Shown here in pieces: positions 35,601 through 47,600 of a stretch of DNA of 64,000 nucleotides. The translations under genes were made by a program, and so were the position numbers. This DNA comes from Lutjanus erythropterus (Eukaryota; Chordata; Actinopteri; Lutjaniformes; Lutjanidae): assembly GCA_020091685.1 (NCBI GenBank), contig CM034599.1:28347920-28411919 (forward strand), in the 5' to 3' direction. Under the pieces are notes generated by a model, which saw nothing but the letters and a program-made list of their open reading frames with translations, did not search any database and was not told where the DNA came from. How positions within the stretch are numbered: the stretch's first letter is position 1; every line of letters starts with the position of its first letter.

Positions 35601-38600
35601 GAATTGATAAGATTTCATTGATACCAATGCCATTATAGATTCTGCTCATCTGTCTGATTCTCTTAGTGGTTCGTGGTCACTTTCAGTCTGGAAAAGAAGG
35701 CCATCCTTTTTAGCATCAACAGAACTGTTTTATTATCTTTGAGTCTGAGCACAGTCTAGAAATAGAGAAGAAAAAAGACATGCATGTGACTCATCATCTG
35801 AAATGACTGAATGCATATGGGATGGATGATTGGAGAGACTAACTAAACAAAGTAAGAGCAGAGGACAGGATGTGTAGTTGATTTTGATTTGTGTTTCTTT
35901 GTATATTTTATTCTGCTCATTTGCTCTTGCTGTGTTATGAATGTTTGCATTTGACTGTTATGTTTGGTGAAAAGTGGGAAAAATGTAGGAATACTCAAGC
36001 AATTCAGTATTCCAGTTTATAGTTTATTTATAAGGGTGTCCCGAATGATATTTCTGTTAACTTTAATATTATTTTTTGTTATTGTTCTGCATGCTTATGA
36101 ATGATAAATGATGAACCACTGTGCAACTTAACAAATACAAATACTCATGGACTTATCTGCACGATGGATGATGTATTCTTACTTACGTGCCCCTAACAGA
36201 GAGGTGCAGCTCCAGGATGGAGTTTGAGGTGTTTGTTTCTTGTTTTTTCTTCCTGCAACTAATAAATAAATGAAAATGTGGTCGACTGAGACTCATGGTG
36301 CCGACTAACGCCCTAAATATTTTTACAGCATTGGTTTCTGTTTTGGTTTAGTTGGTCAAAGAAAAAAATATGGTAAGCCTGCCTGCCAATAATGTTATGA
36401 TAACAGGATATCTACCTTCAGTTACAGACATGCTGCTCGGTTTGGAAGCAGTGGCACTTAGCATAGTTTCATGGCATTCCTGGAATTTAAGCCCATGATG
36501 TGTAGATGATGTTTCAGCATATTGCTGGTGTTTCCAGCCTTATTTGAAATGATAATTTTACAGACATTACAACTGGCACTGTTGTCATCCTTTGTCGTGA
36601 AATGAAACCATGCTTTGGACAAATTTCTTCCTCTTTGCCATGACTCCTTTTTGTTGCAAGTTTTCAGCAGTGTAGACACATGAGTTTGACGTCATTATTT
36701 TGCAAATCTGTCAGAAAAAATATGCCGGCACCGATAAAATTGATAAGCTTTAGGGCAGTTTGGAACTGTTTCTCAACTGGAACTGGTTCTTGATTCCTAT
36801 CCATAGTCTTGACCTCTTCTTGTTTTCCTGCTCTCTGCTCTCTCTTCCAAAATATGGCTGGTCGTGTTTTATGAACTGTTCCAAGCATAGCAAACAATTT
36901 TCACAGGAATGAATGACCAAAAAAAATTCCACAGAGGTTAATCTGGCCTTCCTGGCAGCCATAACTCTCTTTAAAAGGCCCATATTTCATCAGGCCCTTA
37001 TAGAGGAAGATTTATGTGTTTATGCACCTTTTTACTGTTTGTCGCCTTCTGTGCTATCAGCAAATGTCTACAGTGAATTCCCTGCTTCATCCTGGTGATA
37101 TGCTGTTGTCCTTACAGGTGTGTCTCAGGGTGAGGGATCATTGGTTCGTGCCAGAGAGGGGGGCTCTGCAGAGCTGGGCTGCAGTCTCTCTCCCACATCC
37201 AAAGAAGCCACCACCCCAAACCTCTTCCCTCTGCATGTGGTGGAGTGGGTGCGCCTCGGTTTCAACGTTCCCATCCTCATCAAATTTGGAGTGTATGCGC
37301 CTCGTGTTCATCCAAACTACAAGGGTAAGAGATCAATCACACACTCCTTTCAGGACGCTGAAAGACTTGTATCTGTAACAACACATGTTACTTGACTGGA
37401 GGTCCATTCCCATGAAGCAGACCTATAAGACCTTGCTTTGATTGAATCTTTCTTTCCACTTCTTTGGTGATTTCACTCCACACAAACCCTCACGTGGGCT
37501 TTGAAAACATTTCTCAGTAGAGTCTGGAGCTACTACTATAGTATAGTTTGTTTCTTAAAGGGATAGTCTAGATTATTTGAAGTGGGATATGAGGCACGTC
37601 CCCACTTTGGAGAAGCAGCGATGAGTTCAGGTGTAAGAAGCTAAGCAATGTACTACTGTAGACAGGGTCAGCAGCAAAATAGCATGAAGCATCCATGGTC
37701 TGAAACAAACAATGGCAGCTCCTGAAGAGGTTTGCGTAGATACTGTGATAGCATCCATTACATCAGAACTGGAGAGTATTTCTTCACTCGGAGAAGAGCA
37801 AAGAATGCCACTGAAGGCTTTTCTTGATGGAAAAGTTTTTTTCGCTCTTCTCCCAAACAGCTTTGGCAAGAGTTTGATCTGACTGGTTGAAGTTAGCCCG
37901 TGTTGTACGTGATAGACGGGTGGATCATCCAGTCACCTGCCAGGCATTTTTTTGAAAGTGTGTGCCCTTTTCCAAACAGTTTCTAAGGACAACGGTTTCC
38001 CACTGGAAATAGCTGTCTGACAGCAAGGTAACTCGCTGAAAAGATTCTAAATATAGTGTACATATAAAGTGATTTATTTAAGTGGCTAAAATACATTTTG
38101 CTGCTGACTCCGTCCACAGTACAACAGTTCATTGCTCAGCTTCCTACCCTGGTACCCCTGCTGTTGCTTCAAAGCAGGGGCATGCTGACCAGCATCTACT
38201 GTTGGTAAATACATTGATTATTGATAAGTACCTCATATAAACCCACTTCAAGTAATCTGAATTATCCCTTTCAAGGACTCAAGAGACTCACTACCAATTT
38301 ACAGATTTCTCTGATTATGGTTCAGTAGACTTAAATGGGGGGAGGGGAGGTGTCCATGTGGCAACATTTCTCTCTTACCTCCTTGAGTTACATGTATCTT
38401 TCTAGTGTGAGCAAAGGTAGACATAAGGAGGAGGCCACACTGGTATTTGTGAAGACTTGCAGAGGGGAAGTTTGGATGAAACAATATCCCAAATAGGTAA
38501 TCCATCCAAACCACAATCCCTGTAATTACTGCTGGTGTTCAGTCTGTGTGTCTCAGACTGCAGGGAGAAGAACGGGAAGGGCGAGAGTGGATGTATTTTA

Positions 38601-41600
38601 ATGGAGGCAGTTAAAGGGGGGTGGGGTAGCTGAGCAAGAAGAAGGGGGGTACCAGTAACGCTGTGCATCAGGGGATTAGGCGTGTAGGTGGGGGCTTGGT
38701 GGTCTGATGACAGTGTTTTATTAGTATGCTGAGGGGTGACCCAGTAAGGGGAGATTGTTGTGCTGGAAGGAGGATGGATGAAGCATTGGGAATAATGGGA
38801 GTTTTCTTGCTGGAGCCCTATAATCCTGGTATTGTCTACCAGAGGACAAAAGACAAAGAGGGGTATCACAACCTACCCTCACTTTGCCAAAGCCAACAGG
38901 ACCACTAGGACACTCCAAAATCCCATACTGTCCCAACTAGGTCACTCAAATGTACAGGGAACCTCATTTAAAATAGGGCTGTCACAGTACCATTAGGGCT
39001 GCAACTAATGATTATTTTTAATGTCAATTAATGTGTAGATTATTTTCTTGATTAATTGATTAGGTGTTTGGTCCATAAAACATCTGAATTTCTACTTCTT
39101 ATTCTTCAACAATAAATCAAACCAATGAATCAATTATCAAAATAGTTGGTGATGAATTTAATAATTGATTAATCAATTACTCATTGCGGCTCTAGATATT
39201 TTTAAACTTTTAAACTTCAATGCAATACTTTTTGTATAATTATATTCCGGACACGGTGTACAGATGACGTATCTAAACACTTTCTGGTTTTGCTTTAAAC
39301 CAAAGTTCAGGCAATAAAATAAAGACTAAAATGAACTGAGGTCTTGAATGAGCATCTAGATTGTTTTTATAGCTTCAGTATCTTCTATACTAACAAATGT
39401 TAGTATTGTGTAGTCTTTAATCATGGTTGAAAAAATATCAATACTTCGATACCTTTGACAGCCTTAGCTTAAAATTCCTCTGCACGGGATGCATTGGAAC
39501 TTATTTTAACAGGAGGTCCTACAGAGAATGAAAGCCAAGTTTGCAGCATCGTGACAACTCAGGAACCACAGTTAAGATCTACAGGGGCTGAACCACAATC
39601 AAGCTGCCTCCGCTGGGCAATTGGACCACATGTGTTTGGCATGTTAACCCTTTTGTAGGCCGTTAACTATGTCATTGTTTCGGGGCAGTCATCTGATGCA
39701 CAAGCAGCCATTATGAAGTAAACAACATTGCAGAGATGTAGATCAGAATCACAGCAGCTACCACCCAAATGCTAGTGAAATATGCAACTGGCTGGTAGAT
39801 TTGCGTTTCTCACCAGCCAAAACAAAAATGGTAATTGAGTGGTCTATAAAATTTGAAAAATTCACCAGCCATTTGGCTGGTGGACAACAAATTAATTTTG
39901 GTCTCAGCTCACAGTAGAAGCCTGTTTGGGATGTCCCAATATTTTGCCATATCTATATCTCCCCTGTGTGTACTTGTCTGGTGTGGGGTTTACCCCGTCT
40001 GCCTCAGATCCTCATATCTCCCCTCCCACTGGAGGCAGATGGCAGCATGTGAAGCGTGTCAGCAGTGCTGTGGGTCTAATGTATTCTACCCTCAAATTAA
40101 AATGATGGGGGGATTTCAGATTTAACCACAAGACAGTCAAGTAGGAGACCATTTCCTGATCTTTGCCTTGGCTTGTTGTCTGAGATCAGGAACAAGACAG
40201 CAGGGATGAGACCTGCACTGTGATGGATTTACAGCATAATGGCTCAATATGTATTATTAAATTTAAGTGATTTGCTGTCCTCATTGCATTGCAAATGCTG
40301 CACATTTAAGTAGACTAAAATAAAACATGAATCGCTGTCTGTCCTTGGTCTGCTGCTTTGTCTCAGGCTCACTGATGCAATTGGCCATTTTTAGAAACTG
40401 AGATTAAAGTATCAAAGCAGCGATATCTTGCATGACTATTTCAGTCGTCCATTAAACCAACATTTTTTGATACGATATCAGGTGTATTTGAGATTGCACT
40501 CTGTATTTGAGGAGTGTCACGGCTACCCCCACTCTGTCTGGGTCTCAGAGACCTTCTCTTGTCAGCTTAAAGGGACAGTTCACCCCCAAAATGAAAACAC
40601 ATATTTTTCCTTTTACCTATAGTGCTATTATACATCAAAATTTTTTTCTCTTGAATATGATGGGACTAAATGGCACTCAGTTAGTAGTGTCTCTTTTCAG
40701 AAATCATGACCTGGTTACTCAAGATAATCCACAGACCTTGGTGTGAGCAGTTTCATGTTGGAACTATTTTCTTTCTGCCTTAGAATCTACCTGAACTACA
40801 TCCTACATGCAACTGCTCACAACAAAGTAGAGCTGCAACAATTAAGCAATTAATCAATTGTTAATTGACTATTAAATTAATCTATTATGATAATTGACTA
40901 ATAGTTTTTTAGTTGTTTTTTTTAAAGCAAAAATTACCACATTCTCTGGTTTCAGCTTCTTGAATCTGAATATTTATTGGTTTCTTTACTCCTTTATGAC
41001 AGTAAACTGAATATCTTTGGGTTGTGGACAAAACAAAATTTTTCATCATTTTCTGATGTTTTATGGACCAAGCAACTAATTGCTTAATTGAGAAAATAAT
41101 AAGCAATGAAAGTAACTGTTAGTTTCAGCCCTGCAACAAAGTCTGTGGATAATCTTGAATAACCAGGTAATGTTTTTTGGAAAAAGACATGATTTTGAAT
41201 TTTTCAAATGTATTTTTTGGCACTTTAGTCCCATTATGTTGAAGAGAAAGCAAACATCTCTATGGCTGACACCTCTGAACGTCTGCAAATTACACACAAC
41301 AATTTGATGTATAATAGCACTACAGGTAAAAGGAAAAATATGTGTTTTGATTTTGGGGGTGAACTGTCCCTTTAAGCAGACAAGAGAAGGTCTCTGAGAC
41401 CCAGGCAGACTGGGGATAGCCGTGACACTCCTCAAATACAGAGTGCAATCTCAAATACACATATCCAACCCAAAACTGGTTTAATGGACGACTGAAATAG
41501 TCATCCAGGATATTGCTTGCTTTGATTCTTTCATCTCAGTTTCTAAAAATGGCCATTTGAATCAGTGAGCCTGAGACACAACAGCAGACCAAGGACAGAC

Positions 41601-44600
41601 AACATTTCATGTTTTATTTCAGCCTGCATAATTGTGCAGCATATCTCCCAAACTCTGCAACACACCAAAGCTATCTAGATGGATAAATAGCACTACAGAA
41701 GAAGAGGAATAAATATTTTTGATTTTGGCCTGAACTGTCCCTTTAAAGTGATTCAGGAAGGTATTAGTCTCCCTTGTCCCTCTCTTCCTCTCTGTTTCAC
41801 ACCCAGCATGCCCTGCGGGGCTGAACATTAGTCGACTCACAACAAAGAGGAAACAGCCGGCTAAACTTTGACTGACACATTATTATAGTCTGTTTGAGGT
41901 GTATTTGTTGAGACAATATGTTCGAGTCTTGCAGTGTCAGGATGGTTTAGTGTTGCAGGGACAGATCAAATGTCTCCTGTGTGCTGAAGTAAATCAGCAG
42001 CGACTGTGAGCAGGAGACTCCGACCTGAGGTTAGAACGACAATGGGCAAACCCCCAGATCTCAGCAGGCATCCATCACACTCTCAGTGTGACCTCTGAGA
42101 ACTGGAGAAGTTAAGGCCTGCATTTGTCACACACATGCATGCACAAGTCATATACACACACTCTTAAATCTACACAAACTGTGAACTCTACAACCTCTCC
42201 CTCGAACACTTGAGTGGACTTAAATATTGAACAACGCCTTGGCAAACATGGGTCTGTTTGATAAACCCACAAGCAGAAAATAGCCCAGCTGAAAGGTGAA
42301 ACTGATCACCTTTATCCATCACCAACCAGTTTTTCCGCCATAACTAGACCAGGACGATGTGTGGCAAACAATGACACAATGAAAGATGAATAGGTGGCTG
42401 CAACTTGGGAATTTCATGTTAGCCGGCTTAGAGCAGCAGGCCATTACAAAAGCTCTGTTGCCTCATGCTTCAGGTGTGTTGCTGGCCAGATTCAGATCAG
42501 TCAGTGTTTTGCAGGGCGTATCAAATGTTACTCTACTGAGTAAATTTAGTCTCTGTGCAAGCAAGGTGTTGTCAGCTCTTGTTATGGCACTCAAGCGACA
42601 TTTTTTGGACACTTGATGTGCCTTTGAAAAACAATCCTATTTAATCTGTCTTGCTCTCAAACCTTTGGCAAACTGCACAAAAGCAAGCAGAGGGCTGAGA
42701 GTGACCGTGCTGCCCATAATGGGGCAGCAAATGGTCAGTCTGGCAGTAAATGTACAGTACAGGTTACAGTGTGTCCGTTAATAAATGCAGCAGCTTCTCA
42801 AGGCCAAGAAAAGTCTCGTCTGTTGTTTCCAAACTGCTGGAAGTGAAATGAGCAGGAAAAGCTAATGTTAAGCTAATGCTAGCATTGTACCTTTACAACG
42901 CTGGCTCTGGTGCAGTTGTATCCCTTTCAGAAGCTTGGTAATCCAGCTTTGAACTGCAGTGTCTTTTGTGGAGACTATATAAGATAAATGTGTTGTTCTG
43001 TGTTGAGAACAATTGTTGTTGCTGGCGTGTCGTTAGCTGCCAGCTGGCAATCCCATCTGACCAATCAGAGGCTGTATTACTGACTTGTCAGCCAATCAGA
43101 GGTTGTGTTCCTGACTAGTACTGGTCCTGTAGGTGTGTTAATAGATTAATGCGCTAATCTTTAAAAAAAAAAAAATTGGGTTGGTGCTTTATGCCTTTAA
43201 TGGTAGGACAGATGAAGATATGATAGGAAAGGATGGAGAGACTGGGGCAATAACATGCAACAAAGGTGGGAGTTGAACCTACGTACTCACAGCCTCAGCA
43301 CACGTGACCAACTCTTTAACAAACTGAGCTACCGGGCCACCTAATGTGCTGATCTCAACATGAAATTGGCCCTTCAAAATAAAATTTGCACTGATGACAG
43401 TAATAAGCTCAACCTGGTGGCAGGCATCACCTGACTGCGGTAAGACAGTTATAATCACAGCCCCCTCAGCTCATAAACTTTGTCTTTTTTTCTCATGAGT
43501 GCCTGATCAGTACTGCACATGTGCAACTCTCAGAAGAGATGAGAAGGAAGCAAGATGGCTCATTCATTAGCTACTTCCATCTTCAACTCCAGAAAAAACA
43601 ATTTGTTTAATTGTTTTTAGTCACTTAAGTGATCAGGCAAGTTGGTTGCTATATTTACTAGCCCGACATGGCATCATACTTGCCACATGGGCAATAGGCA
43701 GTCCTTATTGTTGAGCCCTGAAAAGTGAATTTGGGTTTCATTTTTTAAATTATTTTGGATATTATAAACAGCTTGATATTCCCTCCTTATTTTTATTGTC
43801 CTCAGAGGCACTAAGCATTTTCCTGATGGTCACTCCACACGAATAAGTAAAGCAAATTTTAGGAAACTAGCAATTATTAACAGTGCTATCTCCTCTTGAC
43901 CAGAAAACAAAGCTCAAGTGCTGTGCTGGAAAACAGTTCAAACACCTCTTGTAATCTCACTGGACCAAATTCCATATTTTAAAATACTTCAATCAGGGAT
44001 CATGTACAAGGGCTAATGCCCGCTGTAAGTTGAGCGGCCACTGTAGTGAAATTTTGGCACGTGAGCTGTGTGTGTTTGCTGGTGCAAGGGTTAACAGAGG
44101 CGGACAGAGCGAGAGGGACAGAGTTAACTGTAATCTATCTCACGACAAAGAGCTATTCATAAGAGGGTTAAACTGATTAGGGAGACAGGAGGATTGAAGA
44201 GAGAAATTTAGGGGAGTAGGAGGGGTGAGCTGTCAGAGGCAGGGGGCCGGTCCCAGACTTATGATTGTATTCAAATCAAAACACATCCCACAATGCACCT
44301 CTGCCCCGACTCTCTTATGCACATACGGATGGACAAAGAAAAGCAGTGCTGATGCTTCTGCAAACAGAATAATCTGTCTTCCTCCATAGTTCCCCCTGCT
44401 ATTGTATCACATATAATTCACCATACCCCACGTATTACCATATCAGTAAGAACCAGTGGGAACCCCCAACGCAAAAATCACATGTTGATTCATTCCTGTG
44501 GAACAATAAAAGCCCTACACTCTTAGAAATAAAGGTGCAAACTAGAACAGTAAAGGGTTCTTTAGCTTGTCCCCAAAGGACAACCATTTTTGTTTCCCGT

Positions 44601-47600
44601 TAGAACTTTTTGGAAAGGTTACACGTAGAATTAGGTAGAATCTGCCTAAAACCCAACATAAAATTATGCCTAGAACCATCTGTGAAAGGCTCCCCATATG
44701 AGAAGTTCTACAGAGAACCCTTCTATAGTGTAATGGTTCCACCTAGAACCCTCTCTGGTGGTTTTATCCTGAACATTGCCACCTTCTAAGGGTGCCCAAC
44801 AAGAACCAACTCTACCGAGTCTTTTTATATTCCAAGGGTTTAATCTAGAACATTTAGGGGATTCTACCGAGAACCTTTTTATAGTTCAAGGGTTTTATCT
44901 AGAACCCACCCAGGGGGTTCTAAGGAAGACTCTTTTATATTATGATACAAAAAACCCTTGACAAACCCTTTCCTTCATTCTTTGTATAACAACAGTTCTT
45001 AATGTAACCCTTAGTCTTACAAAGAACCCTTGACAAACCTTTTCTTTAAAAAAATGTTCTTGAGAAGCAAATGGTTCTGGATGGCACATCAGCCCTTCAG
45101 GAAGAGACCCTTTTAGAACCCTTATTTCTAAGCTTTAGTGGCCTCAAAACAATGTGAAACTACAGTATAAGCGTACTAAAAGAAAATAAAGTTATAAATC
45201 TTAAATGCAACTCACAATGAACAGGAATTATGTGGGTAAACTGTCTGTGCTTTAAACTGTTCTCAGCTCAGTTGCATTGCAGTGGTTTCACTTCACTCAC
45301 AGAAAAAGCCTCATCAATCTTGAAAAGAATGGGAGATCAGAAACCATGAGACGAGGCCAGCTCCTGGCCAGCGGCACGACTCTGAAAGCTGAGTTATTCC
45401 TAACCTGCCACCCACTGGGCGAGAACCTGACTCTCGCTCATATGAAGAAGAGGGTGCGTCATCGTAGAGGTTCACACAGCATCGGTGGATTAGCGTTTCC
45501 ATTTTATACCCTTGGCTGCACTGCTGCTCGACCTGTTGGAAACAAGGGCTCATTTTAAGGTGGACTGGAGCTGTCATGTGATAGCTGCTGGAGAAAAAAC
45601 AGTGAGGAGGAGGAGGAGGGTGGACGCAAGACAGGAGAAGCAGCTATTGTTTCTGCTACTCTCGCTGTCCTCCACAGAGTCTAATGATGTTTGTCTCTTG
45701 AGGAGGAGGACTTGTGGACATTGTGCAAATGTAGAACCAGGGGGAGTGATGAATGTGTCTGCTGGGGAGTCACGGAGCACAGAGGTCAGAAAGGTCAACC
45801 TCTCATTGGTTGTCAGTGGATTATCGATGCTCATAATTCAAGTAACCTCTCCATAACCTCGCCTCTTGCTCAATCCCTCTTTGACTGAAAAACAGGGTGG
45901 GTTTTGATCATTTTTCAAGTGTTGTGTCAAATTATGGCAGAATATTTGCATTGTATCTGTGCATCAGGCAGAGCACCTGCCGAGTGCCATTTCAGATTTC
46001 AGTTCAAGGCCAAAGATGCAACATTCAAATTTAAATAAAGCAACATTTGTCACACAGCATCAACCTTTTGTCTGTCCGCAGGCTGAAAGGAAAACAGTCC
46101 TTTCTTCTTGGGCCTCATTCATTTTCTCTCACTCTTGCTTTTTTGCTGCTGGATGTGACACAAAACTGTTTTTCTTTAAAAAATCTAAACGTCCTTTTCC
46201 TCTACTGGTAATTTTTCAAATATTTGACAGTATAAACCCACCCCTCAGCGTGCACGACCCTCCCCTTACCCATGTTTGGCCCCGCCAGGTTACTACAGCA
46301 ACTGAATTCAAATCTAAACCTACAGCCCGGGCTTTTCTCACTCTCGTCACTATGGTAACCCAAGAGAATGAAGAGTGGGGGGCGGCCGTCGCTCTTTGTA
46401 GTGATGGACAAGAGGGAGGCTACGGGAAAGGGTTAAGTGTTCAACAGGGAAACCAGAAATTCCCCCCGTGGTGACCCAGGGGGCAGGGCATTCGCCAAAT
46501 TTTGAAAATCAACATGTATACACACCCACGTGCTCCTGAACCCACGAGATCAGTTCACATGGTGGTCAGTCAGTGGGATTTCCAGACAGAATATGACAAG
46601 AGGTGTTAATAGCCACAGTGATCTTTCCCATAATATTTAACCACATGAGGATTAGGTGTATGTTAAAGAGGGTTTGTGTGATTTTGCACGTGAAAGTGTT
46701 TTTCCTCTTTAGCCTACAGTGGGCAGCTAATTCCATGTTCAACTGGAAAAGGCTGCATAGGAAATGGGCCACTTAGGGAGGATCCCTCATAGAGAGATAA
46801 AAAGAAAATGCCTAAAGTTATCCCCATACCTGTTATCATCTGTCTGCACATTTCCTCTCTCCTGGCCCTGCCCAGTTGTTTGAAAGATGCTGACTGAAAC
46901 AAGAGGCATTCATTTTATGGTGCCTCTTAAGTGAGCACCACCCATCAAACGCTGGTCTGTCTTTTAGGAGGTCAGTCAAACATTAAACCTCACTATTAAG
47001 CGCAGCAACAGCCCCAGTCAGGAATGCAGGGTTAATTGTTAGCCATTGTTGTCTGTCTTTTCTCTCAGTGTGTGTTTCACCCCGTCTTAAGGCCACGTAT
47101 AGACTCAAATGAATGTTATAGCTTTCCAGACACCACTGTCTGGAAAAGAAACTGGTGTGAATAGTGTATGTATTGTATTTCTCATGATATTGTTGCTTCA
47201 GGGTTACAGGACAATCAAGAATGTCTACTGGAGGAGAACGTTAAGATCAAATAAAAAGACTGATTTTTGTTCCATTTTGTACGTCAATACTTTGCACAAA
47301 GGATTGAATTTGACTGACATAACTTACATCATCTAAGCAACTTGTTAGCTGCAAACAAGTATAACGTGATGCCAGAAACTTCTCCCCTGTTTACTTTCAA
47401 ACTGCTTTGGCCAGGGCCTGGTATGAGCAACGTGTGTGTTTCCCCCCTGCACGCATCCTCCTGTCGTTTAAAGCCCTGAGATTGAAGGGGGGAAAAAAGA
47501 GTTCATTGAGAGACAGAATAAAGGGAAGGGGGGGGTGGGGTGGGGAAGGGTAACTTCAGTACCCTGAAAACCAGGCTGCAGTCACCAGGCAACCAACAGA

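Larger units (their letters stand above)
32652..37117 (+). other. igsf9: igsf9 intron 2
   Basis: A 4.5-kb intron. Contents: a MITE at 32892-33165, a repeat starting CAGTAGGGCTGGGTGATATG at 34181, and a hAT relic at 35592-36805. The remainder is AT-rich with no feature I can name. Confidence 0.85.

Noticed and set aside
38402..38869. 155-codon minus-strand frame
   Set aside because: Pro/His/Ser-rich low-complexity translation without family features, overlapping G-rich intronic sequence on the + strand.
45959..46474. 171-codon open frame on the + strand inside igsf9 intron 3
   Set aside because: No domain, no compositional signal of coding, and it lies within an intron proven by frame-perfect flanking exons. 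Treated as chance.
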